From: Salminus brasiliensis
Lineage: Eukaryota; Chordata; Actinopteri; Characiformes; Bryconidae
DNA length: 64,000 nt
Direction: 5' to 3'
NCBI RefSeq assembly: GCF_030463535.1
Contig: NC_132881.1
Coordinates: 9,780,526 to 9,844,525 of the forward strand
A program made the position numbers and the translations under genes. The notes under the pieces are model-generated. The model was not told the DNA's origin. It did not search any database and saw only the letters and a list, made by a program, of their open reading frames with translations. Below are positions 1 through 14,106 of the stretch, piece after piece. Every line of letters starts with the position of its first letter. Positions within the stretch are counted from its first letter, which is position 1.

Positions 1-3000
1 TACATGCATTGACTTTCTTTTTTTGTCTTACAGGTTTTTTGGACCACATGAACCAAGGGTCTGTGCATCTGCAACTGTGTGTGACTCGCTACTATCTGTC
101 TGCAAGTGTGTAACAGGTAGGTGATCATTCAGTTTCTATATATGAATTGACTTTCTTTTTTTGTCTTACAGGTTTTTTGGACCGCTTAAACCAAGGGTCT
201 TTCCATTGCCACTGTGTGTGTGAGTCGCTATCAATCTGTCTGCAAGTGTGTAACATGTAGGTGATCATTCAGTTTATATACCTGTATTGACTTTCTTTTT
301 TTGTCTCAAAGGTCTTTCGGACCACATGAACCAAGGGTCTGTGCATCTGCGACTGTGTGTGACTCGCTACTATCTGTCTGCAAGTGTGTAACAGGTAGGT
401 GATCATTCAGTTTCCATACATGTATTGACTTTCTTTTTTTGTCTTGCAGGTTTTTCGGACCGCATGAACCAAGGGTCTGTGCATCTGCAACTGTGTGTGA
501 CTCGCTATTATCTGTCTGCAAGTGTGTAACAGGTATGTGATCATTCAGTTTATATACATGTATTGACTTTCTTTTTTTGTCTTACAGGTTTTTCGGACTG
601 CATGAACTAAGGGTCTGTGCATCTGCAACTGTGTGTGACTCGTTACTATCTGTCTGCAAGTGTGTAACAGGTAGGTGATCATTCAGTTTCTATACCTGTA
701 TTGACTTTCTTTTTTTTGTCTTACAGGTTTTTCGGACTGCATAAACCAAGGGTCATTCCATTGCCACTGTGTGTGTGAGTCGCTATCAATCTGTCTGCAA
801 GTGTGTAACAGGTAGGTGATCATTCAGTTTATATACCTGTATTGACTTTCTTTTTTTGTCTCAAAGGTCTTTCGGACCACATGAACCAAGGGTCTGTGCA
901 TCTGCGACTGTGTGTGACTCGCTACTATCTGTCTGCAAGTGTGTAACAGGTAGGTGATCATTCAGTTTCCATACATGTATTGACTTTCTTTTTTTGTCTT
1001 GCAGGTTTTTCGGACCGCATGAACCAAGGGTCTGTGCATCTGCAACTGTGTGTGACTCGCTATTATCTGTCTGCAAGTGTGTAACAGGTATGTGATCATT
1101 CAGTTTATATACATGTATTGACTTTCTTTTTTTGTCTTACAGGTTTTTCGGACTGCATGAACTAAGGGTCTGTGCATCTGCAACTGTGTGTGACTCGTTA
1201 CTATCTGTCTGCAAGTGTGTAACAGGTAGGTGATCATTCAGTTTCTATACCTGTATTGACTTTCTTTTTTTTGTCTTACAGGTTTTTCGGACTGCATAAA
1301 CCAAGGGTCATTCCATTGCCACTGTGTGTGTGAGTCGCTATCAATCTGTCTGCAAGTGTGTAACAGGTAGGTGATCATTCAGTTTCTATACATGTATTGA
1401 CTTTCTTTTTTTGTCTTACAGGTTTTTCGGACCGCATGAACCAAGGGTCTTTCCATTGCCACTGTGTGTGTGGCTCGCTATCAATCTGTCTGCAATTGTG
1501 TAACAGGTAGGTGATCATTCAGTTTCTATACATGTATTGACTTTTTTTTTTGTCTTAAAGGTCTTTCGGACCACATGAACCAAGGGTCTGTGCATCTGCA
1601 ACTGTGTGTAACTCACTGCTATCTGTTTGCAAGTGTGTAATAGGTTGGTGATCATTCAGTTTCTATATATGTATTGACTTTCTTTTTTTTATCTTACAAG
1701 TTTTTCGGACCTCATGAACCAAGGGTCTGTGCATCTGCAACTGTGTGTGACTCGCTACTATCTGTCTGCAAGTGTGTAACAGGTAAGTGATCATTCAGTT
1801 TCTATACATGTATTGACTTTCTTTTTTTTGTCTTACAGGTTTTTCAGACTGCATGAACCAAGGGTCTGTGCATCTGCAACTGTGTGTGACTCGCTACTAT
1901 CTGTCTGCAAGTGTGTAACAGGTAGGTGATCATTCAGTTTCTATACATGTATTGACTTTCTTTTTTTGTCTTACAGGTTTTTCGGACCGCATGAACCAAG
2001 GGTCTTTCCATTGCCACTGTGTGTGTGGCTCGCTATCAATCTGTCTGCAAGTGTGTAACAGGTAGGTGATCATTCAGTTTCTATACATGTTTTGACTTTC
2101 TTTTTTCTCTTAAAGGTCTTTCGGACCACATGAACCAAGGGTCTGTGCATCTGCAACTGTGTGTAACTCACTGCTATCTGTTTGCAAGTGTGTAACAGGT
2201 AGGTGATCATTCAGTTTCTATACATGTATTGACTTTCTTTTTTTGTCTTGCAGGCTTTTCGGACCGCATGAACCAAGGGTCTGTGCATCTGCAACTGTGT
2301 GTGACTCGCTACTATCTGTCTGCAAGTGTGTAACAGGTTGGTGATCATTCAGTTTCTATACATATATTGACTTTCTTTTTTTGTCTTAAAGGTCTTTCGG
2401 ACCACTTGAACCAAGGGTCTGTGCATCTGCAACTGTGTGTGACTCGCTACTTTCTGTCTGCAAGTGTGTAACAGGTAGGTGATCATTCAGTTTCTATACA
2501 TGCATTGACTTTCTTTTTTTGTCTTACAGGTTTTTTGGACCACATGAACCAAGGGTCTGTGCATCTGCAACTGTGTGTGACTCGCTACTATCTGTCTGCA
2601 AGTGTGTAACAGGTAGGTGATCATTCAGTTTCTATATATGAATTGACTTTCTTTTTTTGTCTTACAGGTTTTTTGGACCGCTTAAACCAAGGGTCTTTCC
2701 ATTGCCACTGTGTGTGTGAGTCGCTATCAATCTGTCTGCAAGTGTGTAACATGTAGGTGATCATTCAGTTTATATACCTGTATTGACTTTCTTTTTTTGT
2801 CTCAAAGGTCTTTCGGACCACATGAACCAAGGGTCTGTGCATCTGCGACTGTGTGTGACTCGCTACTATCTGTCTGCAAGTGTGTAACAGGTAGGTGATC
2901 ATTCAGTTTCCATACATGTATTGACTTTCTTTTTTTGTCTTGCAGGTTTTTCGGACCGCATGAACCAAGGGTCTGTGCATCTGCAACTGTGTGTGACTCG

Positions 3001-6000
3001 CTATTATCTGTCTGCAAGTGTGTAACAGGTATGTGATCATTCAGTTTATATACATGTATTGACTTTCTTTTTTTGTCTTACAGGTTTTTCGGACTGCATG
3101 AACTAAGGGTCTGTGCATCTGCAACTGTGTGTGACTCGTTACTATCTGTCTGCAAGTGTGTAACAGGTAGGTGATCATTCAGTTTCTATACATGTATTGA
3201 CTTTCTTTTTTTGTCTTACAGGTTTTTCGGACTGCATGAACCAAGGGTCTGTGCATCTGCAACTGTGTGTGACTCGCTACTATCTGTCTGCAAGTGTGTA
3301 ACAGGTAGGTGATCATTCAGTTTCTATACCTGTATTGACTTTCTTTTTTTGTCTTAAAGGTCTTTCGGACCATATGAACCAAGGGTCTGTGCATCTGCAA
3401 CTGTGTGTGACTCGCTACTATCTGTCTGCAAGTGTGTAACAGGTAGGTGATCATTCAGTTTCTATACATGTATTGACTTTCTTTTTTTGTCTTACAGGTT
3501 TTCGGACCGCATGAACCAAGGGTCTTTCCATTGCCACTGTGTGTGTGGCTTGCTATCAATCTGTCTGCAAGTGTGTAACAGGTAGGTGATCATTCAGTTT
3601 CTATACCTGTATTGACTTTCTTTTTTTGTCTTAAAGGTCTTTCGGACCATATGAACCAAGGGTCTGTGCATCCGCAACTGTGTGTGACTCGCTACTATCT
3701 GTCTGCCAGTGTGTAACAGGTAGGTGATCATTCAGTTTCTATACATGTTTTGACTTTCTTTTTTTATCTTACAGGTTTTTCGGACCACATGAACCAAGGG
3801 TCTGTGCATCTGCAACTGTGTGTAACTCACTGCAATCTGTTTGCAAGTGTGTAACTGGTAGGTGATCATTCAGTTTCTATACATGTATTGACTTTCTTTT
3901 TTTGTCTTGCAGGCTTTTCGGACCGCATGAACCAAGGGTCTGTGCATCTGCAACTGTGTGTGACTCGCTACTATCTGTCTGCAAGTGTGTAACAGGTTGG
4001 TGATCATTCAGTTTCTATACATATATTGACTTTCTTTTTTTGTCTTAAAAGTCTTTCGGACCACTTGAACCAAGGGTCTGTGCATCTGCAACTGTGTGTG
4101 ACTCGCTACTTTCTGTCTGCAAGTGTGTAACACGTAGGTGATCATTCAGTTTCTATACATGTATTGACTTTCTTTTTTTGTCTTACAGGTTTTTCGGACC
4201 ACATGAAACAAGGGTCTTTCCATTGCCACTTTGTGTGACTCGCTACTATCTGTCTGCAAGTGTGTAACATGTTGGTGATCATTCAGTTTCTATACATGTA
4301 TTGACTTTCTTTTTTTGTCTTACAGGTTTTTCGGACTGCATGTACCAAGGGTCTGTGCATCTGCAACTGTGTGTGACTTGCTACTATCTGTCTGCAAGTG
4401 TGTAACAGGTAGGTGATCATTCAGTTTCTATACATGTATTGACTTTCTTTTTTGTCTTAAAGGTCTTTCGGACCACATGAACCAAGGGTCTGTGCATCTG
4501 CCACTTTGTGTGTGACTCGCTATCAATCTGTCTGCAAGTGTGTAACTGGTCGGTGATCATTCAGTTTCTATACATGTATTGACTTTCTTTTTTGTCTCAA
4601 AGGTCTTTCGGACCTCATGAACCAAGGGTCTGTACATCTGCCACTTTGTGTGACTCGCTACTATCTGTCTGCAAGTGTGTAACAGGTAGGTGATCATTCA
4701 GTTTCTATACATGCATTGACTTTCTTTTTTTGTCTTACAGGTTTTTCGGACCACATGAACCAAGGGTCTGTGCATCTGCAACTGTGTGTGACTCGCTACT
4801 ATCTGTCTGCAAGTGTGTAACAGGTAGGTGATCATTAAGTTTCTATACATGTATTGACTTTCTTTTTTTGTCTTACAGGTTTTTCGGACCGCATAAACCA
4901 AGGGTCTTTCCATTGCCACTGTGTGTGTGAGTCGCTATCAATCTGTCTGCAAGTGTGTAACATGTAGGTGATCATTCAGTTTATATACATGTATTGACTT
5001 TCTTTTTTTGTCTCAAAGGTCTTTCGGACCACATGAACCAAGGGTCTGTGCATCTGCAACTGTGTGTGACTCGTTACTATCTGTCTGCAAGTGTAACAGG
5101 TTGGTGATCATAAAGTTTCTATACATGTATTGACTTTCTTTTTTTGTCTTAAAGGTCTTTCGGTCCGCATGAACCAAGGTTCTTTCCATTGCCACTGTGT
5201 GTGTGGCTCGCTATCAATCTGTCTGCAAGTGTGTAACAGGTAGGTGATCATTCAGTTTCTATACATGTATTGACTTTCTTTTTTTTATCTTACAGGTTTT
5301 TCGGACCTCATGAACCAAGGGTCAGTGCATCTGCAACTGTGTGTGACTCGCTACTATCTGTCTGCAAGTGTGTAACAGGTAAGTGATCATTCAGTTTATA
5401 TACATGTATTGACTTTCTTTTTTTGTCTTGCAGGTTTTTCGGGCCGCATGAACCAAGGGTCTGTGCATCTGCAACTGTGTGTGACTCGTTACTATCTGTC
5501 TGCAAGTGTGTAACAGGTAGGTGATCATTCAGTTTCTATACATGTATTGACTTTCTTTTTTTTGTCTTACAGGTTTTTCGGACTGCATAAACCAAGGGTC
5601 ATTCCATTGCCACTGTGTGTGTGAGTCGCTATCAATCTGTCTGCAAGTGTGTAACAGGTAGGTGATCATTCAGTTTCTATACATGTATTGACTTTCTTTT
5701 TTTGTCTTACAGGTTTTTCGGACCGCATGAACCAAGGGTCTTTCCATTGCCACTGTGTGTGTGGCTCGCTATCAATCTGTCTGCAATTGTGTAACAGGTA
5801 GGTGATCATTCAGTTTCTATACATGTATTGACTTTTTTTTTTGTCTTAAAGGTCTTTCGGACCACATGAACCAAGGGTCTGTGCATCTGCAACTGTGTGT
5901 AACTCACTGCTATCTGTTTGCAAGTGTGTAATAGGTTGGTGATCATTCAGTTTCTATATATGTATTGACTTTCTTTTTTTTATCTTACAAGTTTTTCGGA

Positions 6001-9000
6001 CCTCATGAACCAAGGGTCTGTGCATCTGCAACTGTGTGTGACTCGCTACTATCTGTCTGCAAGTGTGTAACAGGTAAGTGATCATTCAGTTTCTATACAT
6101 GTATTGACTTTCTTTTTTTTGTCTTACAGGTTTTTCAGACTGCATGAACCAAGGGTCTGTGCATCTGCAACTGTGTGTGACTCGCTACTATCTGTCTGCA
6201 AGTGTGTAACAGGTAGGTGATCATTCAGTTTCTATACATGTATTGACTTTCTTTTTTTGTCTTACAGGTTTTTCGGACCGCATGAACCAAGGGTCTTTCC
6301 ATTGCCACTGTGTGTGTGGCTCGCTATCAATCTGTCTGCAAGTGTGTAACAGGTAGGTGATCATTCAGTTTCTATACATGTTTTGACTTTCTTTTTTCTC
6401 TTAAAGGTCTTTCGGACCACATGAACCAAGGGTCTGTGCATCTGCAACTGTGTGTAACTCACTGCTATCTGTTTGCAAGTGTGTAACAGGTAGGTGATCA
6501 TTCAGTTTCTATACATGTATTGACTTTCTTTTTTTGTCTTGCAGGCTTTTCGGACCGCATGAACCAAGGGTCTGTGCATCTGCAACTGTGTGTGACTCGC
6601 TACTATCTGTCTGCAAGTGTGTAACAGGTTGGTGATCATTCAGTTTCTATACATATATTGACTTTCTTTTTTTGTCTTAAAGGTCTTTCGGACCACTTGA
6701 ACCAAGGGTCTGTGCATCTGCAACTGTGTGTGACTCGCTACTTTCTGTCTGCAAGTGTGTAACAGGTAGGTGATCATTCAGTTTCTATACATGCATTGAC
6801 TTTCTTTTTTTGTCTTACAGGTTTTTTGGACCACATGAACCAAGGGTCTGTGCATCTGCAACTGTGTGTGACTCGCTACTATCTGTCTGCAAGTGTGTAA
6901 CAGGTAGGTGATCATTCAGTTTCTATATATGAATTGACTTTCTTTTTTTGTCTTACAGGTTTTTTGGACCGCTTAAACCAAGGGTCTTTCCATTGCCACT
7001 GTGTGTGTGAGTCGCTATCAATCTGTCTGCAAGTGTGTAACATGTAGGTGATCATTCAGTTTATATACCTGTATTGACTTTCTTTTTTTGTCTCAAAGGT
7101 CTTTCGGACCACATGAACCAAGGGTCTGTGCATCTGCGACTGTGTGTGACTCGCTACTATCTGTCTGCAAGTGTGTAACAGGTAGGTGATCATTCAGTTT
7201 CCATACATGTATTGACTTTCTTTTTTTGTCTTGCAGGTTTTTCGGACCGCATGAACCAAGGGTCTGTGCATCTGCAACTGTGTGTGACTCGCTATTATCT
7301 GTCTGCAAGTGTGTAACAGGTATGTGATCATTCAGTTTATATACATGTATTGACTTTCTTTTTTTGTCTTACAGGTTTTTCGGACTGCATGAACTAAGGG
7401 TCTGTGCATCTGCAACTGTGTGTGACTCGTTACTATCTGTCTGCAAGTGTGTAACAGGTAGGTGATCATTCAGTTTCTATACATGTATTGACTTTCTTTT
7501 TTTGTCTTACAGGTTTTTCGGACCGCATGAACCAAGGGTCTTTCCATTGCCACTGTGTGTGTGGCTCGCTATCAATCTGTCTGCAATTGTGTAACAGGTA
7601 GGTGATCATTCAGTTTCTATACATGTATTGACTTTTTTTTTTGTCTTAAAGGTCTTTCGGACCACATGAACCAAGGGTCTGTGCATCTGCAACTGTGTGT
7701 AACTCACTGCTATCTGTTTGCAAGTGTGTAATAGGTTGGTGATCATTCAGTTTCTATATATGTATTGACTTTCTTTTTTTTATCTTACAAGTTTTTCGGA
7801 CCTCATGAACCAAGGGTCTGTGCATCTGCAACTGTGTGTGACTCGCTACTATCTGTCTGCAAGTGTGTAACAGGTAAGTGATCATTCAGTTTCTATACAT
7901 GTATTGACTTTCTTTTTTTTGTCTTACAGGTTTTTCAGACTGCATGAACCAAGGGTCTGTGCATCTGCAACTGTGTGTGACTCGCTACTATCTGTCTGCA
8001 AGTGTGTAACAGGTAGGTGATCATTCAGTTTCTATACATGTATTGACTTTCTTTTTTTGTCTTACAGGTTTTTCGGACCGCATGAACCAAGGGTCTTTCC
8101 ATTGCCACTGTGTGTGTGGCTCGCTATCAATCTGTCTGCAAGTGTGTAACAGGTAGGTGATCATTCAGTTTCTATACATGTTTTGACTTTCTTTTTTCTC
8201 TTAAAGGTCTTTCGGACCACATGAACCAAGGGTCTGTGCATCTGCAACTGTGTGTAACTCACTGCTATCTGTTTGCAAGTGTGTAACAGGTAGGTGATCA
8301 TTCAGTTTCTATACATGTATTGACTTTCTTTTTTTGTCTTGCAGGCTTTTCGGACCGCATGAACCAAGGGTCTGTGCATCTGCAACTGTGTGTGACTCGC
8401 TACTATCTGTCTGCAAGTGTGTAACAGGTTGGTGATCATTCAGTTTCTATACATATATTGACTTTCTTTTTTTGTCTTAAAGGTCTTTCGGACCACTTGA
8501 ACCAAGGGTCTGTGCATCTGCAACTGTGTGTGTGAGTCGCTATCAATCTGTCTGCAAGTGTGTAACATGTAGGTGATCATTCAGTTTATATACCTGTATT
8601 GACTTTCTTTTTTTGTCTCAAAGGTCTTTCGGACCACATGAACCAAGGGTCTGTGCATCTGCGACTGTGTGTGACTCGCTACTATCTGTCTGCAAGTGTG
8701 TAACAGGTAGGTGATCATTCAGTTTCCATACATGTATTGACTTTCTTTTTTTGTCTTGCAGGTTTTTCGGACCGCATGAACCAAGGGTCTGTGCATCTGC
8801 AACTGTGTGTGACTCGCTATTATCTGTCTGCAAGTGTGTAACAGGTATGTGATCATTCAGTTTATATACATGTATTGACTTTCTTTTTTTGTCTTACAGG
8901 TTTTTCGGACTGCATGAACTAAGGGTCTGTGCATCTGCAACTGTGTGTGACTCGTTACTATCTGTCTGCAAGTGTGTAACAGGTAGGTGATCATTCAGTT

Positions 9001-12000
9001 TCTGTACATGTATTGACTTTCTTTTTTTGTCTTACAGGTTTTTCGGACTGCATGAACCAAGGGTCTGTGCATCTGCAACTGTGTGTGACTCGCTACTATC
9101 TGTCTGCAAGTGTGTAACAGGTAGGTGATCATTCAGTTTCTATACCTGTATTGACTTTCTTTTTTTGTCTTAAAGGTCTTTCGGACCATATGAACCAAGG
9201 GTCTGTGCATCTGCAACTGTGTGTGACTCGCTACTATCTGTCTGCAAGTGTGTAACAGGTAGGTGATCATTCAGTTTCTATACATGTATTGACTTTCTTT
9301 TTTTGTCTTACAGGTTTTCGGACCGCATGAACCAAGGGTCTTTCCATTGCCACTGTGTGTGTGGCTCGCTATCAATCTGTCTGCAAGTGTGTAACAGGTA
9401 GGTGATCATTCAGTTTCTATACATGTATTGACTTTCTTTTTTTGTCTTGAAGGTCTTTCAGACCACATGAACCAAGGGTCTGTGCATCTGCAACTGTGTG
9501 TGACTCGCTACTATCTGTCTGCAAGTGTGTAACAGGTAGGTGATCATTCAGTTTCTATACATGTTTTGACTTTCTTTTTTTTTCTTACAGGTTTTTCGGA
9601 CCACATGAACCAAGGGTCTGTGCATCTGCAACTGTGTGACTCGCTACTGTCTGTCTGCAAGTGTGTAACAGGTAGGTGATCGTTCAGTTTCTATACATGT
9701 ATTGACTTTCTTTTTTTGTCTTAAAGGTCTTTCGGACCACTTGAACCAAAGGTCTGTGCATCTGCAACTTTGTGTGACTCGATACTTTCTGTCTGCAAGT
9801 GTGTAACACGTAGGTGATCATTCAGTTTCTATACATGTATTGACTTTCTTTGTTTTATCTTACACGTTTTTCGGTCCGCATGAACCAAGGGTCTTTCCAT
9901 TGCCACTGTGTGTGTGGCTTGCTATCAATCTGTCTGCAAGTGTGTAACAGGTAGGTGATCATTCAGTTTCTATACATGTTTTGACTTTCTTTTTTTGTCT
10001 TACAGGTTTTTCGAACCACATGAAACAAGGGTCTGTACATCTGCCACTTTGTGTGACTCGCTACTATCTGTCTTTAAGTGTGTAACTGGTTGGTGATCAT
10101 TCAGTTTATATACATGTATTGACTTTCTTTTTTGTCTCAAAGGTTTTTCGGACCACATGAACCAAGGGTCTGTACATCTGCCACTTTGTGTGACTCGCTA
10201 CTATCTGTCTGCAAGTGTGTAACAGGTAGGTGATCATTCAGTTTCTATACATGCATTGACTTTCTTTTTTTGTCTTACAGGTTTTTCGGACCGCATGAAC
10301 CAAGGGTCTTTCCATTGCCACTGTGTGTGTGAGTCGCTATCAATCTGTCTGCAAGTGTGTAACATGTAGGTGATCATTCAGTTTATATACATGTATTGAC
10401 TTTCTTTTTTTTGTCTCAAAGGTCTTTCGGACCACATGAACCAAGGGTCTGTGCATCTGCAACTGTGTGACTCGCTACTATCTGTCTGCAAGTGTGTAAC
10501 AGGTTGGTGATCATTCAGTTTCTATACATGTATTGACTTTCTTTTTTGTCTTAAAGGTCTTTCGGACCTTATGAACCAAGGGTCTGTGCATCTGCAACTG
10601 TATGTAACTCACTGCTATCTGTTTGCAAGTGTGTAACAGTTAGGTGATCATTCAGTTTCTATACATGTATTGACTTTCTTTTTTGTCTTAAAGGTCTTTC
10701 GGACCTTATGAACCAAGGGTCTGTGCATCTGCAACTGTATGTAACTCACTGCTATCTGTCTGCAAGTGTGTAACAGATAGGTGATCATTCAGTTTCTATA
10801 CATGTATTGACTTTCTTTTTTGTCTTAAAGGTCTTTCGGACCTTATGAACCAAGGGTCTGTGCATCTGCAACTGTATGTAACTCACTGCTATCTGTTTGC
10901 AAGTGTGTAACAGTTAGGTGATCATTCAGTTTCTATACATGTATTGACTTTCTTTTTTTGTCTTGCAGGCTTTTCGGACCGCATGAACCAAGGGTCTGTG
11001 CATCTGCAGCTGTGTGTGACTCGCTACTTTCTGTCTGCAAGTGTGTAACACGTAGGTGATCATTCAGTTTCTATACATGTAATGACTTTCTTTTTTTGTC
11101 TTAAAGGTCTTTCGGTCCGCATGAACCAATGGTCTTTCCATTGCCACTGTGTGTGTGGCTCGCTATCAATCTGTCTGCAAGTGTGTAACAGGTAGGTGAT
11201 CATTCAGTTTCTATACATGTTTTGACTTTCTTTTTTTGTCTTACAGGTTTTTCGGACCACATGATCCAAGGGTCTGTACATCTGCCACTTTGTGTGACTC
11301 GCTACTATCTGTCTGCAAGTGTGTAAGTGGTTGGTGATCATTCAGTTTATATACATGTATTGACTTTCTTTTTTGTCTCCAAGGTCTTTCGGACCACATG
11401 AACCAAGCGTCTGTACATCTGCCACTTTGTGTGACTCGCTACTATCTGTCTGCAAGTGTGTAACAGTTAGGTGATCATTCAGTTTCTATACATGTATTGA
11501 CTTTCTTTTTTTGTCTTACAGGTTTTTCGGACTGCATGAACCAAGGGTCTGTGCATCCGCAACTGTGTGTGACTCGCTACTATCTGTCTGCAAGTGTGTA
11601 ACAGGTAGGTGATCATTCAGTTTCTATACATGTATTGACTTTCTTTTTTTGTCTTACAGGTTTTTCGGACTGCATGAACCAAGGGTCTGTGCATCCGCAA
11701 CTGTGTGTGACTCGCTACTATCTGTCTGCCAGTGTGTAACAGGTAGGTGATCATTCAGTTTCTATACATGTTTTGACTTTCTTTTTTTTTCTTACAGGTT
11801 TTTCGGACCACATGAACCAAGGGTCTGTGCATCTGCAACTGTGTGACTCGCTACTATCTGTCTGCAAGTGTGTAACAGGTAGGTGATCATTCAGTTTCTA
11901 TACATGTTTTGACTTTCTTTTTTTTTCTTACAGGTTTTTCGGACCACATGATCCAAGGGTCTGTGCATCTGCAACTGTGTGACTCGCTACTATCTGTCTG

Positions 12001-14106
12001 CAAGTGTGTAACAGGTAGGTGATCATTCAGTTTCTATACATGTATTGACTTTCTTTTTTCTCTTAAAGGTCTTTCGGACCACATGAACCAAGGGTCTGTG
12101 CATCTGCAACTGTGTGTAACTCACTGCTATCTGTTTGCAAGTGTGTAACAGGTAGGTGATCATTCAGTTTCTATACATGTATTGACTTTCTTTTTTTGTC
12201 TTGCAGGCTTTTCGGACCGCATGAACCAAGGGTCTGTGCATCTGCAACTGTGTGTGACTCGCTACTATCTGTCTGCAAGTGTGTAACAGGTTGGTGATCA
12301 TTCAGTTTCTATACATATATTGACTTTCTTTTTTTGTCTTAAAGGTCTTTCGGACCACTTGAACCAAGGGTCTGTGCATCTGCAACTGTGTGTGACTCGC
12401 TACTTTCTGTCTGCAAGTGTGTAACAGGTAGGTGATCATTCAGTTTCTATACATGCATTGACTTTCTTTTTTTGTCTTACAGGTTTTTCGGACCACATGA
12501 ACCAAGGGTCTGTGCATCTGCAACTGTGTGTGACTCGCTACTATCTGTCTGCAAGTGTGTAACAGGTAGGTGATCATTCAGTTTCTATATATGAATTGAC
12601 TTTCTTTTTTTGTCTTACAGGTTTTTCGGACCGCTTAAACCAAGGGTCTTTCCATTGCCACTGTGTGTGAGTCGCTATCAATCTGTCTGCAAGTGTGTAA
12701 CATGTAGGTGATCATTCAGTTTATATACCTGTATTGACTTTCTTTTTTTGTCTTAAAGGTCTTTCGGACCACATGAACCAAGGGTCTGTGCATCTGCAAC
12801 TGTGTGTGACTCGCTACTATCTGTCTGCAAGTGTGTAACAGGTAGGTGATCATTCAGTTTCTATACATGTTTTGACTTTCTTTTTTTTTTATTACAGGTT
12901 TTTCGGACCACATGAACCAAGGGTCTGTGCATCTGCAACTGTGTGACTCGCTACTGTCTGTCTGCAAGTGTGTAACAGGTAGGTGATCATTCAGTTTCTA
13001 TACATGTATTGACTTTCTTTTTTTGTCTTTTAGGTTTTTCGGGACCGCATGAACCAAGGGTCTGTGCATCTGCAACTGTGTGTGACTCGCTACTATCTGT
13101 CTGCAAGTGTGTAACAGGTTGGTGATCATTCAGTTTCTTTACATATATTGACTTTCTTTTTTTGTCTTACAGGTTTTTCGGACCGCTTAAACCAAGGGTC
13201 TTTCCATTGCCACTGTGTGTGAGTCGCTATCAATCTGTCTGCAAGTGTGTAACATGTAGGTGATCATTCAGTTTATATACCTGTATTGACTTTCTTTTTT
13301 TGTCTTAAAGGTCTTTCGGTCCGCATGAACCAAGGGTCTTTCCATTGCCACTGTGTGTGTGGTTCGCTATCAATCTGTCTGCAAGTGTGTAACATGTAGG
13401 TGATCATTCAGTTTCTATACATGTATTGACTTTCTTTTTTTGTCTCAAAGGTCTTTCGGACCACATGAACCAAGGGTCTGTGCATCTGCAACTGTGTGTG
13501 ACTCGCTACTATCTGTCTGCAAGTGTGTAACAGGTAAGTGATCATTCAGTTTCTATACATGTACTGACTTTCTTTTTTTGTCTTACAGGTTTTTCGGAGC
13601 ACATGAACCAAGGGTCTGTTTAACTGCAACTGTGTGTAACTCACTGCTATCTGTTCGCAAGTGTGTAACAGGTAGGTGATCATTCAGTTTCTATACATGT
13701 ATTGACTTCCTTTTTTTGCCTTACAGGTTTTTCGGACCGCATGAACCAAGGGTCTGTGCATCTGCAACTGTGTGTGACTCACTACTATCTGTCTGCAAGT
13801 GTGTAACAGGTAGTTGATCATTCAGTTTCTATACATGTATTGACTTCCTTTTTTTGTCTTACAGGTTTTTCGGACCGCATGAACCAAGGGTCTTTCCATT
13901 ACCACTGTGTGTTTGGTTCGCTATCAATCTGTCTGCAAGTGTGTAACAGGTAGGTGATCATTCAGTTTCTATACATGTATTGACTTTCTTTTTTGTCTTA
14001 AAAGTCTTTCGGACCTCATGAACCAAGGGTCTGTGCATCTGCAACTGTGTGTCACTCGCTACTATCTGTCTGCAAGTGTGTAACAGGTAAGTGATCATTC
14101 AGTTCT
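1..14106 (+). repeat. 138-bp tandem array of exon-intron-like units
   Basis: About 100 head-to-tail copies of a unit close to 138 bp. In the usual form an 83-nt exon-like part (opening GTTTTTCGGACC, ending GTGTGTAACAG) is followed by a 55-nt intron-like part. That part starts GTAGGT or GTAAGT, has a branch-like TATTGAC, then a C/T-rich run and TCTTACAG. Variants change the acceptor (TTAAAG, TTGCAG, TCAAAG) and the exon text (GTCTGTGCATCTGCAAC versus GTCTTTCCATTGCCAC). The exon part is open in one frame, but its usual length is not a multiple of three, so consecutive exons would not keep frame. I recognise no host gene. It could be a minisatellite grown from an exon plus its intron, or part of a real highly repeated gene. 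Confidence 0.9.
1227..3170 (+). repeat. higher-order block, copied at 5518-7461
   Basis: This block of about 14 units recurs almost unchanged 4291 bp downstream (31 unit lengths), including its private variants such as the GCATAAACCAAGGGTCATTCC exon. Parts recur again near 7461-8560, and the text of 1-650 recurs at 2498 and 6790. The copies look younger than the divergence between neighbouring units, which points to recent duplication of multi-unit blocks, or to assembly duplication. Confidence 0.75.

Noticed and set aside
306-8833. Recurring 71-codon minus-strand open frames in the 138-bp array
   Set aside because: The unit is 46 codons long, so a frame stays open wherever the usual TAG (complement of CTA in TTTCTATAC) is mutated. 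Identical copies follow block duplication. There is no start context, domain or selection pattern.
1-14106. CRISPR-like array of repeats and spacers
   Set aside because: The whole 138-bp unit repeats, with no unique spacers, and the setting is eukaryotic.
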